Below, piece after piece: positions 1-12,135 of a stretch of DNA of 64,000 nucleotides (position 1 is its first letter; the number at the start of each line of letters is the position of its first letter). This stretch comes from Mycobacterium sp. WUMAC-067 (GTDB taxonomy: Bacteria > Actinomycetota > Actinomycetes > Mycobacteriales > Mycobacteriaceae), in contig NZ_JAEKMI010000012.1 in NCBI RefSeq assembly GCF_020217485.1, forward strand, positions 1 through 64,000. Direction: 5' to 3'. The notes under the pieces are model-generated. The model was not told the DNA's origin. It did not search any database and saw nothing but the letters and a program-made list of their open reading frames with translations. The position numbers and the translations under genes were made by a program.

Positions 1-2009
1 GCGGCGGTGGAGTCGGCGCCCCGCCCGGCGGTGGCGGCGGTTTCCGCGGTCGCCCCGGTGGTGGCGGTGGCCGCCCCGGACAGCGCGGCGGTGCGGCCGG
101 CGCGTTCGGCCGTCCCGGTGGCGCGCCCCGGCGTGGCCGCAAGTCGAAGCGGGCGAAGCGCGCCGAGTACGAGAACATGCAGGCGCCGGTCGTCGGCGGC
201 GTGCGGTTGCCGCACGGCAACGGCGAGACGATCCGGCTGGCGCGCGGCGCATCGCTCTCCGACTTCGCCGACAAGATCAACGCCAACCCGGCCTCACTGG
301 TGCAGGCGCTGTTCAACCTCGGCGAGATGGTGACGGCCACCCAATCGGTGGGCGACGAGACGCTCGAGTTGCTGGGCAGCGAGATGAACTACGTCGTCCA
401 GGTCGTCAGCCCGGAGGACGAGGACCGCGAACTGCTCGAGTCCTTCGACCTGACCTACGGCGAGGACGAGGGCGGCGAGGAAGACCTGCAGACCCGCCCG
501 CCGGTGGTGACCGTGATGGGTCACGTCGACCACGGTAAAACCCGGCTGTTGGACACCATCCGCAAGGCCAACGTGCGTGAGGCCGAGGCGGGTGGCATCA
601 CCCAGCACATCGGTGCCTACCAGGTGTCCGTCGAGCACGACGGCGCCGAGCGGCCGATCACCTTCATCGACACCCCGGGTCACGAGGCGTTCACCGCCAT
701 GCGTGCGCGCGGTGCCAAGGCCACCGACATCGCGATCCTGGTGGTCGCCGCCGACGACGGCGTCATGCCGCAGACGGTGGAGGCCATCAACCACGCGCAG
801 GCGGCCGACGTGCCCATTGTGGTGGCGGTCAACAAGATCGACGTGGAGGGCGCTGACCCGGCCAAGATCCGCGGCCAGCTCACCGAATACGGTTTGGTGG
901 CAGAGGATTTCGGTGGCGAGACGATGTTCGTCGACATCTCCGCCAAGCAGGGCACCAACATCGATGCGCTGCTCGAGGCGGTTCTGCTGACCGCGGACGC
1001 CGCCCTGGACCTGCGGGCCAACCCCGACATGGAGGCCCAGGGTGTGGCGATCGAGGCGCACCTGGACCGCGGCCGCGGGCCGGTCGCGACCGTCCTGGTG
1101 CAGCGCGGCACGCTGCGCGTGGGCGACTCGGTCGTCGCCGGCGACGCATACGGCCGGGTGCGGCGCATGGTCGACGAGCACGGCGACGACGTCGAAGAGG
1201 CGCTGCCGTCGCGGCCCGTGCAGGTCATCGGCTTCACGTCGGTGCCCGGCGCCGGTGACAACCTGCTGGTCGTCGACGAAGACCGCATCGCCCGCCAGAT
1301 CGCCGACAAGCGCAGCGCCCGCAAGCGCAACGCGCTGGCGGCGCGCTCGCGCAAGCGGATCAGCCTGGAGGACCTGGACTCGGCGCTGAAGGAAACCAGC
1401 CAGCTGAACCTGATCCTCAAGGGCGACAACGCCGGTACGGTCGAGGCGCTCGAAGAGGCCCTGATGGGCATCCAGATCGACGACGAGGTGGCGCTGCGCG
1501 TCATCGACCGCGGTGTCGGTGGCATCACCGAGACCAACGTCAACCTGGCGTCGGCCTCGGATGCGGTGATCATCGGCTTCAACGTGCGTGCGGAGGGCAA
1601 GGCCACCGAGCTGGCCAACCGCGAGGGCGTGGAGATCCGCTACTACTCGGTGATCTACCAGGCGATCGACGAGATCGAGAAGGCCCTGCGCGGCATGCTC
1701 AAGCCGATCTACGAGGAGAACACGCTGGGTCGCGCGGAGATCCGGGCGATCTTCCGGTCCTCCAAGGTCGGCATCATCGCGGGCTGCATGATCAGCAGCG
1801 GCATCGTGCGCCGCAACGCCAAGGCCCGGTTGCTGCGCGACAACGTGGTGGTCACCGAGAACCTCACGATCAACTCGCTGCGGCGCGAAAAGGATGATGT
1901 GACCGAGGTCCGCGAGGGCTTCGAATGCGGTATGACGCTGGGCTATTCCGACATCAAGGAAGGCGACATCATCGAGTCCTACGAGCTGGTGGAAAAGGAA
2001 CGGTCGTGA
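1..2009 (+). CDS. infB: translation initiation factor IF-2 (5' end missing)
   Basis: IF-2 is the GTPase that places initiator fMet-tRNA on the 30S subunit and promotes 70S joining. The open frame runs in from the window edge (codons begin at base 3), so the start codon and part of the N-terminal region lie outside; about 668 residues are visible. The first ~40 codons encode the Gly/Arg/Pro-rich N-terminal segment typical of actinobacterial IF-2, followed by the IF2_N domain. G-domain motifs are clear: G1 GHVDHGKT at 519-542, then DTPGHEAF and NKID. The beta-barrel, IF2 and C-terminal fMet-tRNA-binding domains follow. The ATG at 177 is internal and not the start. rbfA follows after 6 nt, the usual mycobacterial order. 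Confidence 0.98.
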   Translation, partial: GGGVGAPPGGGGGFRGRPGGGGGRPGQRGGAAGAFGRPGGAPRRGRKSKRAKRAEYENMQAPVVGGVRLPHGNGETIRLARGASLSDFADKINANPASLVQALFNLGEMVTATQSVGDETLELLGSEMNYVVQVVSPEDEDRELLESFDLTYGEDEGGEEDLQTRPPVVTVMGHVDHGKTRLLDTIRKANVREAEAGGITQHIGAYQVSVEHDGAERPITFIDTPGHEAFTAMRARGAKATDIAILVVAADDGVMPQTVEAINHAQAADVPIVVAVNKIDVEGADPAKIRGQLTEYGLVAEDFGGETMFVDISAKQGTNIDALLEAVLLTADAALDLRANPDMEAQGVAIEAHLDRGRGPVATVLVQRGTLRVGDSVVAGDAYGRVRRMVDEHGDDVEEALPSRPVQVIGFTSVPGAGDNLLVVDEDRIARQIADKRSARKRNALAARSRKRISLEDLDSALKETSQLNLILKGDNAGTVEALEEALMGIQIDDEVALRVIDRGVGGITETNVNLASASDAVIIGFNVRAEGKATELANREGVEIRYYSVIYQAIDEIEKALRGMLKPIYEENTLGRAEIRAIFRSSKVGIIAGCMISSGIVRRNAKARLLRDNVVVTENLTINSLRREKDDVTEVREGFECGMTLGYSDIKEGDIIESYELVEKERS

Positions 2010-2015
2010 CCCGGC

Positions 2016-4804
<2,789 letters not shown>

Positions 4805-4808
<4 letters not shown>

Positions 4809-5383
4809 AACGCCCAGCTGCCCGAGCGCTGCACGACGAATCCGTGATCGCCGCTGGTGGTGTCGAGGCAGGCGACCATGTTGTCGGCGCCCACCGCGCA
4901 GGTGACGTTGAGGTAGGTCAACTTCTGGCCCGCGGCCAACAGTTTGGCGCCCGTGGGCAGCGCGGGTGGGTTGCCGTCGCATCCGCTGTAGGACATGCGG
5001 CTCAATTGGTAGCCGGGGCCCTTGAAGTCGACCGAACCCACCACGCAATCGCCCGGCCGCGGGCGGCCGCCCGGGATGGGGACGTCGTCCATGCCGGACA
5101 TGTCGCCCTTGCACTTGATGCCCTGCGAGGGTGGCGGCGCGGGCGCCGGCCCGCCGTAGAAGTCACAGACCACCGCGAACGGGGTCGAAAAGCTGATCCG
5201 CGGCGAGGTGCCCGCGGGCCCGGTGCTTTGGTAGCCGTCGGCCGGGACGGCGGTGAAGCCGTCGAGATTGGGGAAATTCGGTGGTGGCTGCGCGGCCGCG
5301 GGCGGCGCACCGACCACGATCGCCGATGCCGCCACCGTCAGTCCGGCGAGCGCCCTGCTGATTCCGACGACCGCGTGCATCAT
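4805..5383 (-). CDS. secreted hypothetical protein
   Basis: 192 aa with an N-terminal signal peptide: a short start, a hydrophobic run (LAGLTVAASAIVVGAPPAAA) and cleavage probably after AAA at about residue 34. The mature part is Pro/Gly-rich with six to eight cysteines, resembling small exported mycobacterial proteins of unknown function. It is convergent with dinF and the two coding ends overlap by 4 bp. ATG codons at 5383 and 5380 are equivalent candidates. No function can be assigned. Confidence 0.8.
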
Positions 5384-5428
5384 CCGATCGTATTGCGTGG
5401 CCGCAACCGGCCGGAACGGACCGCCCGG

Positions 5429-6178
5429 TCAGCGGACCTGGGCCCGGCCGCGTTGCAGCACGGCCTCGCGGTTGGCGGCGATGTCGTCGCCGCTGGTCCG
5501 GAATTGCCGGGCCGCCATCGCCTCCTGCCAGAGCCCGGCGCCGGTCTGCGCGTCGTCGATGCGGTGATAGGACGCCAGCAGCGCCCGCACCGCGTCCTGG
5601 TTGTTCCCGACGATCGACGCCGCGACCTGGCGGGCGGCACCCAGCAGTTGCTCGTGGGGCACCACCTCGGTCACCAGGCCGGCGCGCAGCGCGTCGGCGG
5701 CGGACAGGTAGTCGCCGGTCATGCTCATTCGCCGGGCCAGGCCGACGCCCACCTTCTGCGGTAGCCGCACGCTCAGCCCCCACGTGGGCAGCAGGCCCAC
5801 CCGGGCGTGCGTGTCGGCGAAGCGGGCGTTCTCCGAGGCGATCAGGATGTCGCAGTACAGGGCCAGCTCCAGCCCGCCGGTCACCGCGGCGCCGTTGATC
5901 GCGCCGATCACCGGCTTGCTCATCGCCGGCCACCGCGGCGAGATGTCCGGAAGCGCCGAGGAACCGCCCAGCTCCTTGAGATCCAGTCCCGCGCAGAACA
6001 CCGGGTCGGCGCCGGTGACGATGACGACGTCCACGTCGTCGTCGGTTTCGGCGTCGGCCAGCGCACCGAAAAAGCGGTCCCGCAACGCCGAGGACAGCGC
6101 GTTGCGCGATTGCGGTCGGTTCAGGGTCAGGGTGCGCACCCGTTCCTCGGTGTCGATCAGCAGGATCTCGTCGGTCAT
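5429..6178 (-). CDS. echA16: enoyl-CoA hydratase/isomerase family protein EchA16
   Basis: A 249-aa crotonase-fold protein. It has NRPQSRNALS near the N-terminus, the oxyanion-hole segment VFCAGLDLKEL, and the second oxyanion region GAAVTGGLELALYCDI. Such enzymes hydrate or isomerise enoyl-CoA in fatty-acid beta-oxidation. It matches M. tuberculosis EchA16 (Rv2831) closely in length and sequence. I chose the ATG at 6178 (MTDEILL); a GTG three codons upstream is also possible. In classical hydratases the second catalytic Glu lies near GLLPTWG; here Pro-Thr occupies that area, so true hydratase activity is uncertain. Confidence 0.9.
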   Translation of the reverse strand: MTDEILLIDTEERVRTLTLNRPQSRNALSSALRDRFFGALADAETDDDVDVVIVTGADPVFCAGLDLKELGGSSALPDISPRWPAMSKPVIGAINGAAVTGGLELALYCDILIASENARFADTHARVGLLPTWGLSVRLPQKVGVGLARRMSMTGDYLSAADALRAGLVTEVVPHEQLLGAARQVAASIVGNNQDAVRALLASYHRIDDAQTGAGLWQEAMAARQFRTSGDDIAANREAVLQRGRAQVR

Positions 6179-6236
6179 GAGTGCCACCGTAGCCAGTCGT
6201 CGGCGGCGACCAGAGGCGGTACCGCGGGGCGGCGCT

Positions 6237-6242
6237 TATCGT
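6237..6242 (+). promoter_or_regulatory. -10 box for a leaderless start
   Basis: TATCGT, 7 nt before the ATG at 6250. TANNNT boxes at this distance in mycobacteria usually place transcription start on the initiation codon (leaderless mRNA). There is no Shine-Dalgarno-like sequence before the ATG. Inference from spacing only. Confidence 0.4.
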
Positions 6243-6249
6243 TGGGGTC

Positions 6250-6519
6250 ATGTGCCGGAACATCACCGAACTGCGCGGCCTACAGCCGGCGGCCACCGCC
6301 GAGGAAATCGCGGCGGCGGCCCGCCAGTACGTGCGCAAAGTCAGCGGCATCACCCACCCCTCGGCGGTCAATGCCGAGGCGTTCGAGGAGGCGGTCGCCG
6401 AGGTCACCGAGACGACGACGCGGCTGCTCGGGAGGCTGGCGCCGCGGCGCCAGCCGCCCAAGACGGTTCCGCCGCTGCGCCGGCCCGAGGTGGTGGCCCG
6501 GCTGGCCGGCGCGACATGA
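6250..6519 (+). CDS. DUF2277 family protein
   Basis: 89 aa beginning MCRNITELRG, then a segment with YVRKVSGITHPSAVN, the hallmark pattern of DUF2277 (small actinobacterial proteins of unknown function). The first half is the conserved domain; the C-terminal third is basic and Pro-rich. Its stop overlaps the ATG of the next gene (ATGA), so the two are probably co-translated. Confidence 0.85.
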   Translation: MCRNITELRGLQPAATAEEIAAAARQYVRKVSGITHPSAVNAEAFEEAVAEVTETTTRLLGRLAPRRQPPKTVPPLRRPEVVARLAGAT

Positions 6520-7076
6520 CGGTGACCACCACGATGCCCGCGCTCAAAGAGTGGAGCGCCGCCGTCCACGCTCTGCTCGACGGGCGCCAGCGGGTGCTGC
6601 TGCGCAAGGGCGGCATCGGGGAGAAGCGATTCGAACTGGCCGCCCGCGAATTCCTGTTGTTCCCGACGGTCGCGCACAGCCACGCCGAGCGGGTGCGCGC
6701 CGAGCATCAAGACCTCCTGGCCCCCGCCGCCGCCGACAGCACCGACGACGAGCTGGTGATCCGCGCCGCCGCGAAAGTGGTTGCGGCGGTGCCGGTTAAC
6801 CGGCCGGACGGTCTTTCCTCCATCGAGGACCTGCACATCTGGACGCCCGAGTCGGTGCGCGCCGACCGGCTCGATTTTCGCCCCAAGCACAAACTGGCCG
6901 TGCTGGTGGTGTCGGTGATTCCGTTGGCCCAGCCGGTGCGCATCGCGCGGACCCCGGACTACGCCGGCTGCAAGAGCTGGGTGGAGCTGCCGGTGCACGC
7001 ACCGCTGGCGGCGCCGGTGCACGACGATCGCGCGCTAGGCGCGGTCGCCACCCGCGTCCGCGACGCCGTTGGCTGA
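6516..7076 (+). CDS. DUF1802 family protein
   Basis: 186 aa, matching DUF1802 by its LKEWSAAVHALLDGRQ and LLRKGGI/REFLLFPT segments. Family function is unknown. The ATG at 6516 overlaps the preceding stop codon. The 3' end overlaps the convergent CocE-like gene by 42 bp, which is unusually long for convergent genes in this window. Confidence 0.82.
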   Translation: MTVTTTMPALKEWSAAVHALLDGRQRVLLRKGGIGEKRFELAAREFLLFPTVAHSHAERVRAEHQDLLAPAAADSTDDELVIRAAAKVVAAVPVNRPDGLSSIEDLHIWTPESVRADRLDFRPKHKLAVLVVSVIPLAQPVRIARTPDYAGCKSWVELPVHAPLAAPVHDDRALGAVATRVRDAVG

Positions 7077-8765
7077 CAATTCGGCCGGGCCGACGGGCAA
7101 CACCAGCCGGGAGCGTCCGTAGCGCACGCTGTGGGTGACCGGCGTGGCGTGCCGCGCGGTCAGCACCGGTTCGTCGCCGCCGAGGTTGTGCGCGTAGCGC
7201 GGGGACCAACTGCCGGCGATCAGCACCCGGATGCGTGAGCCCGCGCGGAAGCGGTGGGCCGTGCCGTCGAGCTCGAGGCGAACGATCTTCTCCGACTTCG
7301 TCTTCGCCGCGGTGCGCAACCGGCGGTAGGCCTCGCTGACGTTGCGCGACCGGCCCTTGGGATCGACCTCGCTCACCCGCACGAACAGGTCGACGTGTGG
7401 ATTGTCGGCGCCGTGCGCGAGCTCGATGACCGGGGTCCCGTAGGCGTACAGGTCCTCGGTGAGGGCTGCGCTGGTGAACGCCAGCACATCGGCACGCGAC
7501 GCGAGCCGGCTGTCGTCGCGGTAACCACCGCTCGGGGACAGCAGCGGGCCGCCGGTGGTGGGCGTCGGATCTGCCGGGTCGTAGCGAAATGTGGCCGGCG
7601 ACAGACCTTTCAGCGCCGGCGCGGTCTCGCCCAGGTAGCCGCCGGGCCGCAGGTACAGCGCGCGCTCGTTGGTGGCGGGCGGCCACTCGGACAGGCTGCG
7701 CCAGGCTTGGCCCCGGTCCACGCCGGTGACGTAGACCCGGACCGGGCTGGGCCGGCGCGCGGCGGGGGCGTCGCCCAGGTGGGTGCCCAGCCAATCCAGT
7801 GACTCCTGCGTGACGGTGGCCAGCCCGCTGGTGAGCAGCTGGGTGTGCGTCCACGGGCCGACGGTGAGCGCGACGTCGGCTCCCCGGCCGTGCAGATGCG
7901 CGTACTGCCGCAGCGTCTGCCTGATGAAGATGTCTTGCCAGCCGCCGACCAGCAGCACGGGCACCTGCACGCGGTCCAGCGCCTCGTTGCACCGCAACGC
8001 ATCCCAGAACGGATCGCCGGGATCGCGGTGTTCGACCCAGGATTCGAACCACGGGGCGCCCGTGCCGAGCAGGGCACGCGCGGCGTCGCCCAGTGGGGCC
8101 GCGGCCGCGGCCCGCGACACTTTGCGGCGGCTCTGCAACTGGCGCAGCGCGGTGCGGGCGCGCACCGGGTCCTCCTGGTGCGCCACCATGTCGCTCCAGC
8201 CCAGGAAGTCGTTGACCGCGAAAGCGCCTGTACCCCAAGTTGATTCGTGGAAGTCGTGCGGGCCCACCACGATCACGGCGGTGGCCAGTTCCGGCGGGGG
8301 ATCTTGCAGCAACGCCCACTGGGTGAATCCCAGGTACGACATGCCTATGGTGGCGAAGCGGCCGGTGAACCACGGCTGCTCGCGCAGCCACGCGACGGTG
8401 TCGGCGCCGTCGGCCACCTCGTTGGCCATCGGCTCGAAAACCCCACCCGAGCCGAACGTCCCGCGCACGCTCTGCAGCACCACGTGATAGCCGCGCGCGG
8501 CATACAGGGCGCCGAATATCAGGGTGAACGGAAACCCGCGTCCGTAGGGGCCGCGGACCAGCAGGGTGCCGACGGCCGCGGTGGTGGTGGGCGTGTAATG
8601 GTCGGCCACCAGTTCGATCCCGTCGCGCATCGGCACGCGCACGCGCTCCACGGTGTAGTCGGTGGTCGCCGGCGGCAGACCGAGCACACGGCCGAGGGCC
8701 TTGGCGCCCAGGTGGTTCAGGGTGCGCAGGGCCGGCTGCGCGGGTCCGATCGAGGTGGTGCTCAC
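7035..8765 (-). CDS. CocE/NonD-family hydrolase (X-Pro dipeptidyl-peptidase S15 type)
   Basis: 576 aa. The N-terminal alpha/beta-hydrolase domain carries the nucleophile elbow GMSYLGF (Ser) and the early FTLIFGALYAARGYHVVLQ strand. The C-terminal third is the jelly-roll domain of the family (PVGPAELSANG at the end). Family members cleave esters, amides or X-Pro peptides; the substrate is unknown. Corresponds to M. tuberculosis Rv2800. The GTG start lies just after the stop of the upstream exported-protein gene, so the two form one operon transcribed leftward. Confidence 0.9.
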   Translation of the reverse strand: MSTTSIGPAQPALRTLNHLGAKALGRVLGLPPATTDYTVERVRVPMRDGIELVADHYTPTTTAAVGTLLVRGPYGRGFPFTLIFGALYAARGYHVVLQSVRGTFGSGGVFEPMANEVADGADTVAWLREQPWFTGRFATIGMSYLGFTQWALLQDPPPELATAVIVVGPHDFHESTWGTGAFAVNDFLGWSDMVAHQEDPVRARTALRQLQSRRKVSRAAAAAPLGDAARALLGTGAPWFESWVEHRDPGDPFWDALRCNEALDRVQVPVLLVGGWQDIFIRQTLRQYAHLHGRGADVALTVGPWTHTQLLTSGLATVTQESLDWLGTHLGDAPAARRPSPVRVYVTGVDRGQAWRSLSEWPPATNERALYLRPGGYLGETAPALKGLSPATFRYDPADPTPTTGGPLLSPSGGYRDDSRLASRADVLAFTSAALTEDLYAYGTPVIELAHGADNPHVDLFVRVSEVDPKGRSRNVSEAYRRLRTAAKTKSEKIVRLELDGTAHRFRAGSRIRVLIAGSWSPRYAHNLGGDEPVLTARHATPVTHSVRYGRSRLVLPVGPAELSANGVADAGGDRA

Positions 8766-8766
8766 C

Positions 8767-9354
8767 CTAGAACTTGTAGTACGGCGCGAGGTCGTTGGCG
8801 CGCTGCAGGTTGGTCTGCATGCAATCGACCTCGGGGTCGGAGTAGACGGTGGAGTAGTACAGCGCCTGCTGCAGCACCCCGTAGCTGGTCTTGAACGCGA
8901 CCATGCAGGAGTAGAACCAGTAGCTGTTGTGATAGGTCGGCTTGAGCACCCAGTACTGGGCGGCGCGGTGACCCGCGATCGTCGTCTCGACGGCGTCGGC
9001 GGGCAGCGATGCCTCGTAGGTGCGCCAGATGATCGGCTCGACGGCGACCTGGTAGTTGCCCGCGTCGAAATGGCAGCGCAGGCCGTCCTCGTGTTCGGGC
9101 GGTGTGAATCCCAGCCCGAGCCGCTGGATCACATCGAACGGGATGTCCTCGCACGCGTCGAACGGGCGCGGGTCGGTCGTCGCCACGATGGGGCTCTTCA
9201 TGGTGGTTTCCATCGGCTGCGCGGTCGAGCGCAGTTCGACGGGGCGATCGCCGCCGCCCGGAGTCTGCGGGGCGGTCAGCAGGCCCACCGTGCCCCCGAT
9301 GGCCGCTGTGAGCAGCGCACCCAGCGCGCCCATCAGACGAACATTGGCGAACAC
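8767..9354 (-). CDS. exported or membrane-anchored protein, Rv2799-like
   Basis: 195 aa from the GTG at 9354, chosen because AGGGGG lies about 5 nt upstream; an in-frame ATG at 9399 would add 15 residues. An N-terminal hydrophobic segment (VRLMGALGALLTAAIGG) is a signal peptide or anchor. The exported part has several Cys and many Tyr/Trp residues and resembles M. tuberculosis Rv2799, of unknown function. It is first gene of a two-gene operon with the CocE-like hydrolase. A KstR-like palindrome lies 73 bp upstream of the start. Confidence 0.83.
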   Translation of the reverse strand: MFANVRLMGALGALLTAAIGGTVGLLTAPQTPGGGDRPVELRSTAQPMETTMKSPIVATTDPRPFDACEDIPFDVIQRLGLGFTPPEHEDGLRCHFDAGNYQVAVEPIIWRTYEASLPADAVETTIAGHRAAQYWVLKPTYHNSYWFYSCMVAFKTSYGVLQQALYYSTVYSDPEVDCMQTNLQRANDLAPYYKF

Positions 9355-9426
9355 GACACCCCCTTGACGCCGCAGCGGTCCTTTCGGGGGAGTGTACAAG
9401 TCGCGCGCGTGACGTCACAGGCAAAG

Positions 9427-9440
9427 GTGAACTTGTTCTA
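9427..9440. promoter_or_regulatory. KstR-like operator
   Basis: GTGAACTTGTTCTA matches the published mycobacterial KstR motif TNNAACNNGTTNNA at all fixed positions except the first T. It sits in the 148-bp divergent region between the Rv2799-like and pptH genes. KstR is the TetR-type repressor of cholesterol catabolism. From memory Rv2799 has been listed in the M. tuberculosis KstR regulon; this should be verified. Confidence 0.5.
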
Positions 9441-9488
9441 GTTCGCCCGGCCGCCGGGCGCGAAAGCGGCTCGCCCGGCTCGGGTCGT

Positions 9489-9494
9489 TAGGGT
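9489..9494 (+). promoter_or_regulatory. possible -10 box of pptH
   Basis: TAGGGT ends 8 nt before the GTG start of pptH. There is no Shine-Dalgarno sequence, consistent with a leaderless or near-leaderless transcript. Weak evidence. Confidence 0.3.
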
Positions 9495-9502
9495 GGTTAT
9501 TC

Positions 9503-10480
9503 GTGGCTGGGCATAGATCGGGGCAGGACTCGACCAACGGTGGGCAACCGACGCTGTGGGCGGTGTCCGACCTGCACACCGGTCACCTCGGCAACAAGCC
9601 GGTCACCGAATCGCTGCATCCCTCGTCGCCGGACGACTGGCTGATCGTCGCCGGCGACGTCGCCGAGCGCACCGACGAGATCCGTTGGGCCCTCGACCTG
9701 CTACGACGGCGGTTCGCCAAGGTGATCTGGGTTCCGGGCAACCACGAGCTGTGGACCACCACCCGCGACCCCGTGCAGATCTTCGGCAAGGCCCGCTACG
9801 ACTACCTGGTCAACATGTGCGACGAGATGGGCGTGATCACGCCCGAGCACCCGTTCCCGGTCTGGACCGAGCGCGGCGGCCCGGCCACGATCGTGCCGAT
9901 GTTCCTGCTCTACGACTACAGCTTCTTGCCCGAGGGGGCCACGAGCAAAGCCGAGGGCCTGACCATCGCGCGCGACCGCAACGTCGTGGCCACCGACGAG
10001 TTCCTGCTCTCCTCGGAGCCGTACCCCACCCGCGAGGCCTGGTGCCGCGAGCGCCTGGAGATCACCCGCGCCCGCCTCGAACAGCTGGACTGGATGACAC
10101 CGACCGTCCTGGTCAACCATTTCCCGTTGGTCCGCGATCCCTGCGACGCGCTGTTCTACCCGGAGTTCTCGCTGTGGTGCGGAACCACCAAGACCGCCGA
10201 CTGGCACACCCGCTACAACGCGGTCTGTTCGGTCTACGGTCACCTGCACATCCCGCGCACCACCTGGTACGACGACGTGCGCTTCGAGGAGGTTTCCGTG
10301 GGCTATCCGCGGGAATGGCGGCGCCGCAAGCCGCCCAGCTGGCTGCGCCAGGTGCTGCCGGATCCCCAGTACGCGCCGGGCGACCTCAACGACTTCGGCG
10401 GCCATTTCGAGATCACCCCCGAGATGCGGCAGCAGGCCACGCAGTTCCGGGAACGGTTGCGGCAGCGGCAATCACGATGA
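9503..10480 (+). CDS. pptH: metallophosphoesterase PptH (4'-phosphopantetheinyl hydrolase)
   Basis: 325 aa calcineurin-like phosphoesterase with the full metal-ligand set in order: DLHTGH, GDVAER, GNHELW, NHFPL and GHLH. The M. tuberculosis orthologue Rv2795c removes 4'-phosphopantetheine from acyl carrier proteins and so opposes PptT; its loss confers resistance to PptT inhibitors (established knowledge). The following pptT ATG overlaps the pptH stop (ATGA), so activating and deactivating enzymes are translationally coupled. Confidence 0.93.
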   Translation: MAGHRSGQDSTNGGQPTLWAVSDLHTGHLGNKPVTESLHPSSPDDWLIVAGDVAERTDEIRWALDLLRRRFAKVIWVPGNHELWTTTRDPVQIFGKARYDYLVNMCDEMGVITPEHPFPVWTERGGPATIVPMFLLYDYSFLPEGATSKAEGLTIARDRNVVATDEFLLSSEPYPTREAWCRERLEITRARLEQLDWMTPTVLVNHFPLVRDPCDALFYPEFSLWCGTTKTADWHTRYNAVCSVYGHLHIPRTTWYDDVRFEEVSVGYPREWRRRKPPSWLRQVLPDPQYAPGDLNDFGGHFEITPEMRQQATQFRERLRQRQSR

Positions 10481-11160
10481 CGGGGGAGCACACGCTGGTG
10501 TCCTCCGTCTTGCCGGCCACGGATGGCCTGGCCTACTCGGAGACGTATTCCGATCCGCCCGATCTCGTCCCGCTGCCCGAAGAGGAGCCGTTGATCGCGA
10601 AATCGGTGGTCAAGCGGCGCAACGAGTTCATCACCGTCCGGCACTGCGCCCGGATCGCGCTGGGCGAGCTCGGCCTGCCGCCGGTGCCGATCCTCAAGGG
10701 CGAGAAGGGAGAACCCTGCTGGCCCGACGGCGTGGTCGGCAGCCTCACCCATTGCGCCGGCTACCGCGGCGCGGTGGTGGGCCGCACCGGCGCGCTGCGC
10801 TCGGTGGGCATCGACGCCGAGCCGCACGACGTGCTGCCCGACGGGGTGCTCAACGCGATCAGCCTGCCGGCCGAACGCACCGAGATCCCCGCCAACCTGT
10901 CGGGCGAACTACATTGGGACCGAATCCTGTTCTGCGCCAAGGAGGCGACGTACAAGGCGTGGTTCCCGCTGACCAAGAGGTGGCTGGGCTTCGAGGACGC
11001 CCACATCACGTTCGAGTCCGACGGCCCGGGCGCGGCGACGGGCGGGTTCGTCTCGCGGATCCTGATCGATCCGACGGCGCTGTCCGGTCCACCGCTGACG
11101 GAGCTGGCGGGCCGTTGGTCGGTCGAGCGCGGGCTGGTGTTGACCGCCATCGTGTTATGA
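10477..11160 (+). CDS. pptT: 4'-phosphopantetheinyl transferase PptT
   Basis: PptT transfers phosphopantetheine from CoA to carrier domains of polyketide synthases (mycolate and virulence lipids) and siderophore NRPSs; it is essential in M. tuberculosis. The 227 aa equals the family length. Sfp-type motifs are present: GIDAEP at about residues 111-116 (Mg binding) and the KEATYKAW helix (about 155-162) with the conserved Glu and Lys. Linked by overlaps to pptH upstream and truB downstream. Confidence 0.97.
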   Translation: MTGEHTLVSSVLPATDGLAYSETYSDPPDLVPLPEEEPLIAKSVVKRRNEFITVRHCARIALGELGLPPVPILKGEKGEPCWPDGVVGSLTHCAGYRGAVVGRTGALRSVGIDAEPHDVLPDGVLNAISLPAERTEIPANLSGELHWDRILFCAKEATYKAWFPLTKRWLGFEDAHITFESDGPGAATGGFVSRILIDPTALSGPPLTELAGRWSVERGLVLTAIVL

Positions 11161-12047
11161 GCGGTGCGGGCATCGTCGTCGTCGACAAGCCGGCCGGAAT
11201 GACCAGCCACGACGTGGTGGGCCGCTGCCGCCGGATCTTTTCCACCCGCCGGGTGGGGCACGCCGGCACGCTGGACCCGATGGCCACCGGCGTGCTGGTG
11301 ATCGGCGTCGAGCGCGCCACCAAGATCCTCGGCCTGCTGACGGCCTCGTCGAAGTCGTACGCGGCCACCATCCGCCTGGGCCAGAGCACGTCGACCGACG
11401 ACGCCGAGGGCGAATTCCTGCACAGCGTCGCGGCGGGGGACCTGGCCGGCGAGGCGATCGAGGCCGCCGTCGGTGGCCTGCGCGGTGACATCGCGCAGGT
11501 GCCGTCGACCGTCAGCGCGATCAAGGTGGGCGGCAAGCGCGCCTACCGGTTGGCCCGCGAGGGCCAGGCCGTCGAGCTCGAGGCCCGCCCGGTGCGCATC
11601 GACCGGTTCGAGGTGTGCGGCGTTCGCCCCGGACCGCAGGGCCTGGACGTCACCGATGTCGACGTCGAGGTCGACTGCTCGTCGGGAACCTACATTCGAG
11701 CGCTGGCGCGCGATCTGGGCGCCGCGCTGGGGGTGGGCGGGCACCTGACGGCGTTGCGGCGCACCCGCGTCGGGCGCTTCGGGCTGGACCAGGCGCATGC
11801 GCTCGACGAGCTGGCGGAACGCCCGCGGCTGAGCTACAGCCTGGACGAGGCCTGCCTGCTGATCTTCCCGCGCCGCGACCTTTCCGCCGATGAGGCCGAC
11901 GCCGCCGCCAACGGCCGGTCCCTGCCGTCGGCCGGCCTCGACGGCGTCTATGCCGCGTGTGACCCCGATGGCCGGGTGATGGCGCTGCTGCGCGACGAGG
12001 GTGCGCGGACCAAGTCGGTGGTGGTGATCCGCCCGGCGACGCTCTGA
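11157..12047 (+). CDS. truB: tRNA pseudouridine-55 synthase TruB
   Basis: 296 aa enzyme that makes pseudouridine 55 in the T-loop of tRNAs. The catalytic motif [13 protein letters not shown] contains Asp40. The [10 protein letters not shown] and [15 protein letters not shown] segments of the TruB family are present, followed by the actinobacterial C-terminal PUA-like domain. The ATG overlaps the pptT stop (ATGA). Confidence 0.97.
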   Translation: MSGAGIVVVDKPAGMTSHDVVGRCRRIFSTRRVGHAGTLDPMATGVLVIGVERATKILGLLTASSKSYAATIRLGQSTSTDDAEGEFLHSVAAGDLAGEAIEAAVGGLRGDIAQVPSTVSAIKVGGKRAYRLAREGQAVELEARPVRIDRFEVCGVRPGPQGLDVTDVDVEVDCSSGTYIRALARDLGAALGVGGHLTALRRTRVGRFGLDQAHALDELAERPRLSYSLDEACLLIFPRRDLSADEADAAANGRSLPSAGLDGVYAACDPDGRVMALLRDEGARTKSVVVIRPATL

Positions 12048-12135
12048 GGCGACGCTCTAGCGGGTCCCGGCCGAGCGGTTGGTTGGGCCACGTTGCACAC
12101 TGATGGTCTAGGCGGCCCACGCTGCGGAAGGGACG

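Noticed and set aside
9224..9240. TCGAGC-GCA-GTTCGA resembling a LexA site
   Set aside because: Spacing is 3 rather than 4 bp, one mismatch, and it lies inside a coding region.
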